From: Cyanobacteria bacterium M_surface_10_m2_119 | GTDB taxonomy: Bacteria; Cyanobacteriota; Cyanobacteriia; PCC-6307; Cyanobiaceae | Direction of reading: 5' to 3' | Assembly: GCA_016882525.1 (NCBI GenBank) | Contig: VGPU01000020.1 | Span: 1 to 39,174, forward strand | DNA: 39,174 bases | In this document: one piece after another, positions 17,349 to 26,073 of the stretch | How the letters are laid out: every line of letters begins with the position of its first letter | How positions within the stretch are numbered: the first letter of the stretch is position 1 | Made by a program: the position numbers and the translations under genes | Notes under the pieces: generated by a model | The model's input: the letters and a program-made list of their open reading frames with translations, nothing else | Databases searched by the model: none | Told to the model about the DNA's origin: nothing

Positions 17349-19391
17349 ATGCCGGCCATCACCCCCGCGGAACAGGCTCTGGCCGCCATGCGCGCCGCCG
17401 TGTTCGGCACCGATCCGATGGCACCACCACCACCGGTGGAACCCACGATCAGCGCCCCGGAACGCCCGTCCGCCCCGGTGCATGCCAATCCCGCCGGCAA
17501 CGCCGCCGAACTCAGCGATTTCATCGAAGCCGCCGGCCTGTTGGAGTACGACCCGGCGGCCATCACCCGCATCTATTCCGGCCACCCGGGGCGCCTGCTG
17601 CGCCGGATCTCGCAGACGCTCGTGCCGATCGGCCTCTACCTGCTGGGCGTGGGCCTCGACTGGCTGACCCAGCGCCTCAAGAACCCCGACCATGCCCGGG
17701 CCCGGGCCCGGGAAGCGGCCGACCTGGTGGCCTCCCTCGGCCCCGCCTTCATCAAGGCCGGCCAGGCCCTCTCCACCCGGCCCGACATCGTGCCGCCCCT
17801 GCTGCTGGAGGAGCTGGCCCAGCTGCAGGACCAGCTGCCGGGCTTCGATCCGGCCCTGGCAATGGCCTGCATCGAGGAGGACCTGGGCCAGCCGGTGGAG
17901 GCGATCTACGCCCAGCTCGACCGCGAGCCGATATCGGCGGCGTCGCTCGGACAGGTGCACAAGGGGGTGCTCAGAAACGGCGACAAGGTGGCCGTGAAGG
18001 TGCAGCGGCCGGGGCTGCGCGAGCAGATCACGCTCGATCTCTACATCGTGCGCAACATCGCCGCCTGGCTCAACCGCAACATCGGCCTGATCCGCTCCGA
18101 CCTGGTGGCCCTGATCGACGAGCTGGGCAAGCGGGTGTTCGAGGAGATGGACTACTGCAATGAAGCCGACAACGCCGAGGCCTTCGCCAGGCTCCACGCC
18201 CACAACGCGCGCATCGCCGTGCCCCGCATCTACCGGGAGGCCACCAGCCGCCGGGTGCTGACGATGGAGTGGATCGACGGCGTCAAGCTCACCAACCTGG
18301 CGGCGGTGCGAGGGCTGGGGGTGGATCCGGACGATCTCGTGCAGGTGGGGGTGAACTGCTCCCTGCAACAGCTGCTCGAGCACGGCTTCTTTCACGCCGA
18401 TCCCCACCCCGGCAACCTGCTGGCCCTGGCGGATGGCCGCCTGGCCTACCTCGATTTCGGCATGATGAGCGAGGTGAGCCGCGAGAGTCGCACCGGCCTG
18501 ATCCAGGCGGTGGTGCACCTGGTGAACCGCAACTTCGGCAAGCTCTCCAAGGATTTCGTGGCCCTCGGCTTTCTGGCCGAGGACGTGAACCTCGAGCCGA
18601 TCGTGCCGGCGTTTGAGAGCGTGTTCGGCCAGGCGCTGGAGATGGGCGTGAGCCGGATGGACTTCAAGGCCGTCACCGACGACCTCAGCGGCGTGATGTA
18701 CCGCTTCCCCTTCCGGGTGCCCCCCTACTACGCCCTGATCATCCGCTCGCTGGTGACGCTGGAGGGCATCGCCCTGAGCGTGGATCCCGACTTCAAGATC
18801 CTGGGCGCCGCCTACCCCTACTTCGCCCGCCGGCTGATGGAGGATCCCGACCCCAGCCTGCGGAACAGCCTCAAGGAAATGCTGTTCGACGGCGAGGTGT
18901 TCCGCTGGCAGCGGCTCGACAACCTGATCGCCAGTGCCGCCCAGGGCAGCCAGCTGGATCTTGATGGCCTGCTCGATCAGGTGCTCGATTTCCTGTTCTC
19001 GGCCAATGGAGGGCTGCTGCGCCAGCAACTGGTGGAGGCCCTGGTGCAACGCATCGACGGGCTGGCCTGGCAGACCACCCTGCGACTGGGCAAGCGCCTG
19101 CCGGAGCGGCTGCAGCCCCCGGGGCTGCGGCGCCGGCGCCTGGAGCCCGCCGGCGATCCCCTGCTGGAACTGGAGCCGATCCGCCAGCTGCTCACCATCC
19201 TGCAGGCCCTGCCGGGGTTCGAGCCCCAGCTGCTGCTCAAGCGGCTGCCGCGGCTGGTGGGCGAACCGGAACTGCGGCGGATGGGGGCCGAGCTGGCCCG
19301 GGGCCTGGCCGAACGCAGCCTGGTGCGCCTGCTGCGCGACGTGCTCGTCGACCCCGACCTGCAGAACCGGCCGGCGGTGGCCAGCGCCTGA
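17349..19391 (+). CDS. ABC1/UbiB-type atypical kinase (AarF family)
   Basis: This family (ABC1K/ADCK/UbiB) has a kinase-like fold and supports quinone and prenyl-lipid metabolism in cyanobacteria and plastids. Signature elements in the 680-residue protein are KxGQ (GPAFIKAGQALSTRPD), the Ala-rich loop ISAASLGQVHKG, the Lys in VAVKVQRPG, FEEMDYCNEADNA, FFHADPHPGNLL and the metal Asp in LDFGMMSEV. An N-terminal Pro-rich segment (~20-50) precedes the domain. The C-terminal ~150 residues are Leu/Arg-rich and helical. A start nearer residue 17 is possible. Around 17697-17712 the sequence carries a CCCGGG triplet repeat encoding ARARAR. A TAGCTT box that overlaps the cheB stop could be its -10. DUF1400 and thrC follow on the same strand. 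Confidence 0.93.
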   Translation: MPAITPAEQALAAMRAAVFGTDPMAPPPPVEPTISAPERPSAPVHANPAGNAAELSDFIEAAGLLEYDPAAITRIYSGHPGRLLRRISQTLVPIGLYLLGVGLDWLTQRLKNPDHARARAREAADLVASLGPAFIKAGQALSTRPDIVPPLLLEELAQLQDQLPGFDPALAMACIEEDLGQPVEAIYAQLDREPISAASLGQVHKGVLRNGDKVAVKVQRPGLREQITLDLYIVRNIAAWLNRNIGLIRSDLVALIDELGKRVFEEMDYCNEADNAEAFARLHAHNARIAVPRIYREATSRRVLTMEWIDGVKLTNLAAVRGLGVDPDDLVQVGVNCSLQQLLEHGFFHADPHPGNLLALADGRLAYLDFGMMSEVSRESRTGLIQAVVHLVNRNFGKLSKDFVALGFLAEDVNLEPIVPAFESVFGQALEMGVSRMDFKAVTDDLSGVMYRFPFRVPPYYALIIRSLVTLEGIALSVDPDFKILGAAYPYFARRLMEDPDPSLRNSLKEMLFDGEVFRWQRLDNLIASAAQGSQLDLDGLLDQVLDFLFSANGGLLRQQLVEALVQRIDGLAWQTTLRLGKRLPERLQPPGLRRRRLEPAGDPLLELEPIRQLLTILQALPGFEPQLLLKRLPRLVGEPELRRMGAELARGLAERSLVRLLRDVLVDPDLQNRPAVASA

Positions 19392-19399
19392 ATTGCCCC

Positions 19400-19405
19400 T
19401 AGGGT
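19400..19405 (+). promoter_or_regulatory. Possible -10 element for the DUF1400 gene
   Basis: TAGGGT ends eight bases before the ATG at 19413. If used, transcription would start about at the ATG and give a leaderless or nearly leaderless mRNA. The short gap to the ABC1 kinase stop leaves read-through as the alternative. Confidence 0.25.
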
Positions 19406-19412
19406 TGGGCCC

Positions 19413-20006
19413 ATGAAGCGACGCTCCCGACGCCAGCGCCTGCTGGCCTCCCTCTCCGGCCTGATGCTCGGTCTGGGCCTGGGCCTCAGCAGCCCGGCGG
19501 CCCTGGCGGCGGAGAACCTGGTGTTCGTGAGCGGCGCCTTCCGCCGCTCGATCGCCGTGGCCGACCTGGAACTGCTGGCCAAGACCGGTGAAGCGCGGGG
19601 CCTGCTGATCGACGTGCTGCGGTTCAGCCGCCAGGACCCGGCGGAAATGGCCCGGTTGCTCAACCAGTCGATCAGCCTGCCGGTGACGCTGGTGAGCCGC
19701 CTGCTGAACACCCGCATCGGCGAAGCCCTGCTGGAGCGGCTTGCCCAGGTGGTCTATCCCCTGCGCGCTCCCGGGGTGGGGCTGCCCGCCCTGCGCTCCG
19801 CCGTGGTGATGGGGCTGGCCAACAACCAGGGCTCGATTTCGGCCATCTCCTTCCTGCGGGCCTACCCCGCCCAGGAGCTGGAGGTGAACATCCCCGCCCT
19901 GCTGGCCGTCGTGCAGAAAGCGAGCTCGGTCACCGAGCTGGTGCGCTTCTTCTCCGAGTCGCCCCTCGACGGACTGCGCAAGAATGGGGACGAACCCACG
20001 CCGTAG
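19413..20006 (+). CDS. Secreted stand-alone DUF1400 protein
   Basis: The 197-residue protein has a basic N-terminus, a hydrophobic stretch (LLASLSGLMLGLGLGLSSPA) and a likely signal peptidase site near ALAAEN (~30-33), so it should be exported. The rest resembles DUF1400 (LVFVSGAFRRSIAVADLELL, LLAKTGE, LNQSISLPVTLVSRLLNTRI), a domain usually found in front of alpha/beta hydrolase domains in cyanobacteria. Here the protein ends after DUF1400: no G-x-S-x-G nucleophile elbow or catalytic His is present, so it should not be annotated as a hydrolase. It lies 21 bases after the ABC1 kinase gene and upstream of thrC. Its role is unknown. Confidence 0.8.
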   Translation: MKRRSRRQRLLASLSGLMLGLGLGLSSPAALAAENLVFVSGAFRRSIAVADLELLAKTGEARGLLIDVLRFSRQDPAEMARLLNQSISLPVTLVSRLLNTRIGEALLERLAQVVYPLRAPGVGLPALRSAVVMGLANNQGSISAISFLRAYPAQELEVNIPALLAVVQKASSVTELVRFFSESPLDGLRKNGDEPTP

Positions 20007-20094
20007 ATTCGGCCCAGCCACCCCATCCGCCCCCTTGCCACTGCTCCAATCCCTGCGGCGCCTGGGCTTGGGGCCTGGCTCTGCCAAGCCCACG

Positions 20095-21153
20095 ATGCAG
20101 GACTGGCCGGGTCTGATTGAGGCCTACCGCTCGTGGCTGCCGGTGAGTGAGCGCACGCCGGTGATCAGCCTGCGGGAGGGTGCCACACCGCTGATCCCTG
20201 CCCAGGCCATCGCCGCGCGCATCGGCCGGGGCGTGAAGGTCTACCTGAAATACGACGGCCTCAACCCCACGGGCTCCTTCAAGGACCGGGGCATGACGAT
20301 GGCCATCTCCAAGGCGAAAGAGGCCGGCTCCGAGGCGGTGATCTGCGCCAGCACCGGCAACACCTCGGCAGCGGCGGCGGCCTATGCCCGCCGCGGCGGC
20401 ATGCGCGCCTTCGTGCTGATCCCCGACGGCTACGTGGCCCAGGGGAAGCTGGCCCAGGCCCTGCTCTACGGCGCCGAGGTGATCGCCATCCAGGGCAACT
20501 TCGACCGGGCCCTGGCGATCGTGCGCGAGGTGGCCGAGCAGTACCCGGTCACCCTGGTGAATTCCGTGAACCCCTACCGGCTCCAGGGGCAGAAGACCGC
20601 CGCCTTCGAGGTGGTCGACGCCCTCGGGGAAGCCCCTGACTGGCTCTGCATCCCCGTGGGCAATGCGGGCAACATCAGCGCCTACTGGATGGGCTTTCAG
20701 GAGTACCGCCAGGCCGGCCACAGCCGCCGCCTGCCCAGGATGATGGGTTTTCAGGCGGCCGGCTCCGCCCCCCTGGTGGTGGGCCACACGGTGGAGCAGC
20801 CCGACACCATCGCCACCGCCATCCGCATCGGCAATCCGGTGAACCGGGACAACGCCCTGCGGGTGCGTGCGGAGAGCGGCGGTGACTTCATGGCCGTGAC
20901 CGATGCCGAGATCATCGAGGCCTACAAGCTGCTGGGCAGCGAGGAGGGGGTGTTCTGCGAGCCCGCCAGTGCCGCCTCGGTGGCAGGGCTGCTCAAGCGG
21001 CATGCGGAGGTACCGAACGGCGCCACCGTGGTCTGCGTGCTCACGGGCAACGGCCTGAAAGACCCCACCACGGCGATCGAGCACAACGATGCCCGCTTCC
21101 ACACCGGGCTGGAGGCCGATACGGCCAGGGTGGCACAGGTGATGGGGTTCTGA
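20095..21153 (+). CDS. thrC: Threonine synthase
   Basis: ThrC converts O-phosphohomoserine to threonine, the last step of threonine synthesis, using pyridoxal phosphate. From ATG 20095 it encodes 352 residues, normal for the short bacterial class. The PLP lysine is Lys63 in NPTGSFKDRGMTMA. The phosphate-binding and substrate stretches ICASTGNTSAAAAAYA, PVGNAGNISAYWMGF and CEPASAASVAGLL are all present. The frame is open further upstream to 19984, but that part overlaps the DUF1400 gene and lacks family similarity. A clear terminator follows at 21196-21220. Confidence 0.96.
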   Translation: MQDWPGLIEAYRSWLPVSERTPVISLREGATPLIPAQAIAARIGRGVKVYLKYDGLNPTGSFKDRGMTMAISKAKEAGSEAVICASTGNTSAAAAAYARRGGMRAFVLIPDGYVAQGKLAQALLYGAEVIAIQGNFDRALAIVREVAEQYPVTLVNSVNPYRLQGQKTAAFEVVDALGEAPDWLCIPVGNAGNISAYWMGFQEYRQAGHSRRLPRMMGFQAAGSAPLVVGHTVEQPDTIATAIRIGNPVNRDNALRVRAESGGDFMAVTDAEIIEAYKLLGSEEGVFCEPASAASVAGLLKRHAEVPNGATVVCVLTGNGLKDPTTAIEHNDARFHTGLEADTARVAQVMGF

Positions 21154-21195
21154 TCTGAAGCCGGCCCCCTGATCCCCCTGAATCGATTGCCCGCC

Positions 21196-21220
21196 GCCTC
21201 CCGCCCAGGGGGGCTTTTTT
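21196..21220 (+). terminator. Rho-independent terminator of thrC
   Basis: GCCTCCC (21196-21202), loop GCCCA and GGGGGGC (21208-21214) form a 7-bp stem with one T-G wobble, followed by six T (21215-21220). It lies 43 bases after the thrC stop and isolates the thrC transcript from the dnaN upstream region. Confidence 0.88.
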
Positions 21221-21636
21221 GTGGACATGGGCGGCCTGCAGCCCCGCCAGAACCCTGATCCGATCCACAAAGCGTCTGCCGAGAAGGCTGGGAAAAACCT
21301 GCCGAAACCGGGGATTGCCGCCGTTCCGTCGACAGCCGCCAATCTCCCAGCTTTTCCTCAGGCGCGGGATTCGGTGGAAAACGGGCAGCAGCCCCCAATC
21401 CAGCCAGCCCATTTCACAAGCCTGTGCAGAGCAGAACGCCTGGTAGTCAGGGGATCAGGGACGATTTCCCCACTCTCCCCAGCCCCTACGGCTACGGATT
21501 GGGATTTGAATTCCTTTTGATTTGATCCGATAAGCGGAAGGTCGGCGGGCGGGCGGTTCACCGGCGTTGCGCAATCCGCCGGGCTGTGGAAGCGTGGTGA
21601 GCCCGTTCGGACCGCTCAGGCCCCCCAGCACGCACC
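21221..21636. other. Candidate replication origin (oriC) region upstream of dnaN
   Basis: This gene-free stretch lies between the thrC terminator and dnaN. DnaA-box-like words, compared with TTTTCCACA / TTATNCACA or their complements, are: TGTGGACAT at 21220-21228 (7/9, overlapping the terminator end), CGATCCACA at 21261-21269 (7/9), TTTTCCTCA at 21352-21360 (8/9), GGTGGAAAA at 21373-21381 (8/9), TGTGCAGAG at 21423-21431 (7/9), ATTTCCCCA at 21464-21472 (7/9) and TGTGGAAGC at 21585-21593 (7/9). Bases 21498-21532 are 24/35 A+T in an otherwise strongly GC-rich region and could be the unwinding element. The region also must carry the dnaN promoter. No single perfect box was seen. Confidence 0.55.
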
Positions 21637-22788
21637 ATGAAGCTGGTCTGCTCCCAGTCGGAACTCAGCGCCAGCCTCCAGCTGGTGAGCCGGGCCGTTG
21701 CCGCACGCCCCACCCACCCGGTGCTCGCCAACGTGCTGCTCACGGCCGACGCCGGCACGGGCCGGTTGAGTCTCACGGGCTTCGACCTGAGCCTGGGAAT
21801 TCAGACGAGCATTGCCGCCGAGGTGGAGGCCAGCGGCGCCATCACCCTGCCGGCCCGGCTGTTCGGCGAGATCGTCGCCCGTCTCTCCGCCGACAGCCCG
21901 ATCACCCTGCACTGCGCCGAAGGTGGCGAGCAGGTGGAGCTCACCAGCATCTCCGGCGCTTACCAGATGCGGGGGATGCCGGCCGAGGACTTCCCCGACC
22001 TTCCTCTGGTGCAGACCGGCCAGCCGATCCGCCTGGAGGCCGAGGCCCTGGTGAAAGGGTTGCGCGCCACCCTGTTCGCCAGCAGCAGCGATGAAGCCAA
22101 GCAGCTGCTCACCGGTGTGCACCTGCGCCTCAGTGGCCATGGCCTCGAATGTGCCGCCACCGACGGCCACCGCCTCGCCGTGCTCCGCCTCAGCCATGGT
22201 GCCCAGGTCGGCGAGCCAGACACCGATGATCAGGAACCCTTTGCCGTGACGGTGCCGGCCCGCTCCCTGCGGGAGCTCGAGCGCCTGCTCTCCGGCCGCC
22301 CCTCGGTCGATCCCCTCAGCCTGTTCTGCGACCGCGGCCAGGTGGTCTTTCTCTGGTCGGATCAGGTGCTCACCAGTCGCAGCCTCGACGGCACCTACCC
22401 CAACTACAGCCAGTTGATCCCCGAGAGTTTCAGCCGCAGCATCAGCGTCGATCGCCGGGCCCTGGTGGCGGCGCTGGAGCGGGTGGCCGTGCTGGCCGAT
22501 CAGCACAACAACGTGGTGAAACTCACCACCGAAGCCGGTAGCGGCCAGCTCCAGGTGCAGGCGGATGCCCAGGATGTGGGCCGCGGTTCCGAGGCGCTGG
22601 CCGCCGAGGTGCAGGGGGATCCGATCCAGATCGCCTTCAACGTGCGCTACCTGCTCGATGGCCTCAAGGTGATGGCCTCCGACCAGGTGGTGCTGCACTG
22701 CAATGCGCCCACCACCCCCGCGGTGCTGCGCCCCCTCGATGAAGCCGACTTCACCTATCTGGTGATGCCGGTGCAGATCCGGGTCTGA
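21637..22788 (+). CDS. dnaN: DNA polymerase III beta subunit (sliding clamp)
   Basis: DnaN forms the ring that holds the replicative polymerase on DNA. The 383-residue protein starts MKLVCSQSELSASLQLVSRAV and carries family stretches HPVLANVLLTAD, GAYQMRGMPAEDFPDLP, ATDGHRLAVL, SLDGTYPNYSQLIPESF and the C-terminal VMPVQIRV. Three clamp domains fit the length. It is the first gene after the candidate oriC, as in picocyanobacterial chromosomes. The PRC-barrel gene starts four bases after its TGA. Confidence 0.97.
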   Translation: MKLVCSQSELSASLQLVSRAVAARPTHPVLANVLLTADAGTGRLSLTGFDLSLGIQTSIAAEVEASGAITLPARLFGEIVARLSADSPITLHCAEGGEQVELTSISGAYQMRGMPAEDFPDLPLVQTGQPIRLEAEALVKGLRATLFASSSDEAKQLLTGVHLRLSGHGLECAATDGHRLAVLRLSHGAQVGEPDTDDQEPFAVTVPARSLRELERLLSGRPSVDPLSLFCDRGQVVFLWSDQVLTSRSLDGTYPNYSQLIPESFSRSISVDRRALVAALERVAVLADQHNNVVKLTTEAGSGQLQVQADAQDVGRGSEALAAEVQGDPIQIAFNVRYLLDGLKVMASDQVVLHCNAPTTPAVLRPLDEADFTYLVMPVQIRV

Positions 22789-22792
22789 TCCC

Positions 22793-23554
22793 TTGGCGCT
22801 TCCCGAGCAGCTGCTGCTCAGTGATCTGCTCCGCCGCCAGGTGCGCTGTGAGCAGGGTCTGGAGCGGGGCCCCGGTCTGATGGTCTGGATGCACCCGCCG
22901 GTGCACCGCGTGCTCGGCTGGGCCAGTCGACCTTCCCTGTTCGGCAGCCGCCGCCTCGTCTGGCGCCTCGACCAGCTGCGGGGCCTGCTCGACCTCGAGG
23001 CCCTCGTGAAGGGGGAGCCGGCGGAGAGCGATCAGGAGACCCTGGAGCAACTGCCCACCCTGCTGGAGGCGGCCCTGCTCGACCGCGACCAGGAGCCGAT
23101 CGGCACCCTGGCGGACGTGGCCTTCGAGCCGGCCACCGGCCGGATCCGCCACTACCTCGTGAGCCGCAGCGACCCCCGCCTCCCCGGCAGCAGCCGCTGG
23201 CGCCTGAGCCCGGAGCGGATCGTTGATCAGCAGCCGGGCCGCGTGCTCACGGCCCTCAGCGGACTGGATGACCTTCCCCTGGCCCGCGCCAGCGTGCGTC
23301 AGGAGTTCCTGCGCCGCTCCCGGCGCTGGCGCGACCAGGTGCAGCAGGCCGGCGAGCATTACCAGTCGCGCTTGGAGGGCTGGTTGGAGGAGCCTCCCTG
23401 GGATGCCCCCGACCCGGATCGTGACCCCGCGGGCTGGTCGCAGGAGCGCGCGGAGGCACCGGGTGCAGAGCCCTGGGATCGGGAGGACTGGCCAGAGCAG
23501 CGGGAAAGGTCCCGCCAGGGTCGCGGTCGCGATGAGGAGGATCCCTGGGTTTAG
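22793..23554 (+). CDS. PRC-barrel-like domain protein
   Basis: The 253-residue protein starts at TTG 22793, four bases after dnaN, implying co-transcription. It has two segments that look like PRC-barrel halves: [18 protein letters not shown] near the N-terminus, and [20 protein letters not shown] with [11 protein letters not shown] at ~100-130. The last ~100 residues are highly charged and Trp/Pro/Asp/Arg-rich, probably disordered. A homologue follows dnaN in picocyanobacterial genomes, as far as I recall. PRC-barrels often bind proteins or RNA, but the function here is unknown. Confidence 0.7.
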   Translation: MALPEQLLLSDLLRRQVRCEQGLERGPGLMVWMHPPVHRVLGWASRPSLFGSRRLVWRLDQLRGLLDLEALVKGEPAESDQETLEQLPTLLEAALLDRDQEPIGTLADVAFEPATGRIRHYLVSRSDPRLPGSSRWRLSPERIVDQQPGRVLTALSGLDDLPLARASVRQEFLRRSRRWRDQVQQAGEHYQSRLEGWLEEPPWDAPDPDRDPAGWSQERAEAPGAEPWDREDWPEQRERSRQGRGRDEEDPWV

Positions 23555-23592
23555 GGCCTTCAGCCACACTGGATGGATCCGAAAGCCCGGCC

Positions 23593-26064
23593 GTGGTTGC
23601 AGCCTCCCAGAGCACCAGTCAGTTCAGTGCCCCGGGCTACGACGTGGCCGCCGCCCTCAAGAAGGAGAACCTCAGCCAGTCCGATTACGACGAGATCTGC
23701 CGGCGCCTAGGCCGCGCCCCCAACCGCGCCGAGCTGGGCATGTTCGGGGTGATGTGGTCGGAGCACTGTTGCTACCGCAACTCACGGCCGCTGCTGCAGG
23801 GCTTCCCCACCACCGGCCCGCGCATCCTGGTGGGTCCCGGCGAGAACGCCGGTGTGGTGGATCTGGGCGAAGGCCAGCGCCTCGCCTTCAAGATCGAAAG
23901 CCACAACCACCCCTCGGCGGTGGAGCCGTTCCAGGGAGCGGCCACGGGCGTGGGCGGCATCCTGCGCGACATCTTCACCATGGGCGCCCGGCCCATCGCC
24001 CTGCTCAATGCCCTGCGCTTCGGGCCCCTGGAGGATGAGCGCAATGTGGGCCTGATGGAGGGCGTGGTGGCCGGCATCGCCCACTACGGCAACTGCGTGG
24101 GCGTGCCCACCGTGGGCGGTGAGGTGGCCTTCGACCCCAGCTACTCCGGCAACCCGCTGGTGAACGCCATGGCCCTCGGGCTGATGGAAACCGAAGACAT
24201 CGTCTGCTCTGGCGCCGAGGGCGTGGGGTACCCCGTCGTGTACGTGGGCAGCACCACCGGCCGCGACGGCATGGGCGGCGCCAGCTTCGCCTCGGCCGAG
24301 CTCACCGAAGCCTCCCTGGATGATCGCCCCGCCGTGCAGGTGGGCGATCCCTTCCTGGAGAAGGGCCTGATCGAGGCCTGCCTCGAAGCCTTCCAGAGCG
24401 GTGATGTGGTGGCGGCGCAGGACATGGGCGCCGCCGGCCTCACCTGCAGCTGCTCGGAGATGGCCGCCAAGGGGGGTCTGGGCATCGAGCTGGATCTCGA
24501 TCGCGTGCCCGCCCGCGAGGCCGGCATGACCCCCTACGAGTTCCTGCTGAGCGAATCCCAGGAACGGATGCTGTTCGTGGTGAAGCCCGGCCGCGAGCAG
24601 GCCCTGATGCAGAGCTTCACCCGCTGGGGCCTGCAGGCTGCGGTGGTGGGCCGCGTGCTGGAAGACAACATCGTGCGCGTGCTCCAGCACGGCGAAGTGG
24701 CGGCCGAGGTTCCCGCCAGCGCCCTGGCGGACGACACCCCGATCAACCGCCACGAACTGATCAGTGAGCCGCCGGCCGAGATCCAGGCCCACTGGCGCTG
24801 GAGCGAAGCCGAGCTTCCCGCCGCTGGTGCCTCCGGCATCACCCCCGCCGCCGGCCCCCGCGCCGGCCAACCCACCAGCTGGAACGCGGTCCTGCTGGAG
24901 CTGCTCGACGACCCCACCATCGCCTCCAAGCGCTGGGTGTACCGCCAGTACGACCACCAGGTGCAGGCCAACACCGTGGTGCCACCCGGCGGCGCCGATG
25001 CGGCTGTGGTGCGCCTGCGCCCCCAGCAGGGTGAGGGCTCCCTGGCGCCAGCCAGCCGCGGCGTCGCAGCCGTGGTGGATTGCCCCAACCGCTGGGTCGC
25101 CCTCGACCCCAAGCGCGGCGGCATGGCGGCGGTGGCCGAGGCGGCCCGCAACCTGAGCTGCGTGGGCGCCGAGCCCCTGGCCGTCACCGACAACCTCAAC
25201 TTCCCCTCACCGGAAACCCCCACCGGCTACTGGCAGCTGGCCCTGGCCTGCCGAGGCCTGTCGGCCGCCTGCTCGGCGCTCGACACGCCGGTGACCGGCG
25301 GCAACGTCTCCCTCTACAACGAGACCCGTCTGCCGGACGGCCGCATGCAGCCGATCCACCCCACGCCGGTGGTGGGCATGGTGGGCCTGGTGCACGACCT
25401 CGAGCACGTGCGCGGCCAGGCCTGGCGGGAAGCCGGCGATGCCATCTGGCTGCTGGGGGTGCCGCTGGAAACGGGTGAGGCTCCCGCCGATCCCCGCCTG
25501 GGCCTGGCCGGCAGCAGCTATCTGGAGCGGATCCATGGAGCCGTCACGGGCCGTCCGCCCGAGATCGATCTGGCGCTGGAGCGCTCCGTTCAGGGCTTCC
25601 TGCGCCAGGCGATCGCCCAGGGCCTCGTGGCCTCTGCCCACGACCTCAGCGATGGCGGCCTGGCGGTGGCCGCGGCCGAGTGCTGCATGGCCACGGCCGC
25701 GGCGGTTCCAGGACCAGCTGGCCAGACCCTCGGCGCCAGGTTCGAGCTGCCCGCCAGCAGCGCCCGCCTCGACCGGCTGCTGTTTGCCGAGGGCGGCGCC
25801 CGCCTCCTGGTGAGCGTGCCGGCTGAGCGGGCGTCAGCCTGGCAGCAGGCCCTGGAAGCGGCCAATGCTGCTGCCCCTGGGTCGGTGCCTGCCCAGCGCC
25901 TCGGCGTGGTCACGGCCCCCGGCGGCACGGCTGCTGCCGAGCTCGAGATCCATCAGGCGGGCCAGGCGGACCCACTGCTGCACCTGCCTGTGGCCCAGCT
26001 GGCCGAGAGCTTCGAGCAGGCGATCCCTCGGCGCATGGGGGTTGATCTTCCCCCCACCGTGTGA
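23593..26064 (+). CDS. purL: Phosphoribosylformylglycinamidine synthase subunit PurL
   Basis: PurL makes FGAM from FGAR in step 4 of purine synthesis and, in its short form, works with PurQ and PurS. At 823 residues it is the short type (no fused glutaminase), slightly longer than usual. Seen in order: [16 protein letters not shown] (His58 region), [24 protein letters not shown] (active-site His and ATP/Mg region), [49 protein letters not shown], the second half [20 protein letters not shown] and [16 protein letters not shown]. The start is GTG 23593. purF follows after nine bases. Confidence 0.97.
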   Translation: MVAASQSTSQFSAPGYDVAAALKKENLSQSDYDEICRRLGRAPNRAELGMFGVMWSEHCCYRNSRPLLQGFPTTGPRILVGPGENAGVVDLGEGQRLAFKIESHNHPSAVEPFQGAATGVGGILRDIFTMGARPIALLNALRFGPLEDERNVGLMEGVVAGIAHYGNCVGVPTVGGEVAFDPSYSGNPLVNAMALGLMETEDIVCSGAEGVGYPVVYVGSTTGRDGMGGASFASAELTEASLDDRPAVQVGDPFLEKGLIEACLEAFQSGDVVAAQDMGAAGLTCSCSEMAAKGGLGIELDLDRVPAREAGMTPYEFLLSESQERMLFVVKPGREQALMQSFTRWGLQAAVVGRVLEDNIVRVLQHGEVAAEVPASALADDTPINRHELISEPPAEIQAHWRWSEAELPAAGASGITPAAGPRAGQPTSWNAVLLELLDDPTIASKRWVYRQYDHQVQANTVVPPGGADAAVVRLRPQQGEGSLAPASRGVAAVVDCPNRWVALDPKRGGMAAVAEAARNLSCVGAEPLAVTDNLNFPSPETPTGYWQLALACRGLSAACSALDTPVTGGNVSLYNETRLPDGRMQPIHPTPVVGMVGLVHDLEHVRGQAWREAGDAIWLLGVPLETGEAPADPRLGLAGSSYLERIHGAVTGRPPEIDLALERSVQGFLRQAIAQGLVASAHDLSDGGLAVAAAECCMATAAAVPGPAGQTLGARFELPASSARLDRLLFAEGGARLLVSVPAERASAWQQALEAANAAAPGSVPAQRLGVVTAPGGTAAAELEIHQAGQADPLLHLPVAQLAESFEQAIPRRMGVDLPPTV

Positions 26065-26073
26065 TCAGGCCTG

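Noticed and set aside
17695-17712. CCCGGG triplet repeat in the ABC1 kinase gene
   Set aside because: It lies inside the coding frame as Ala-Arg repeats and needs no explanation beyond codon choice; not a mobile or regulatory repeat.
17331-20093. A 920-codon open frame opposite the ABC1 kinase and DUF1400 genes
   Set aside because: It spans two recognised genes in antisense and is rich in His, Gln and Gly without any domain; a GC-driven artefact.
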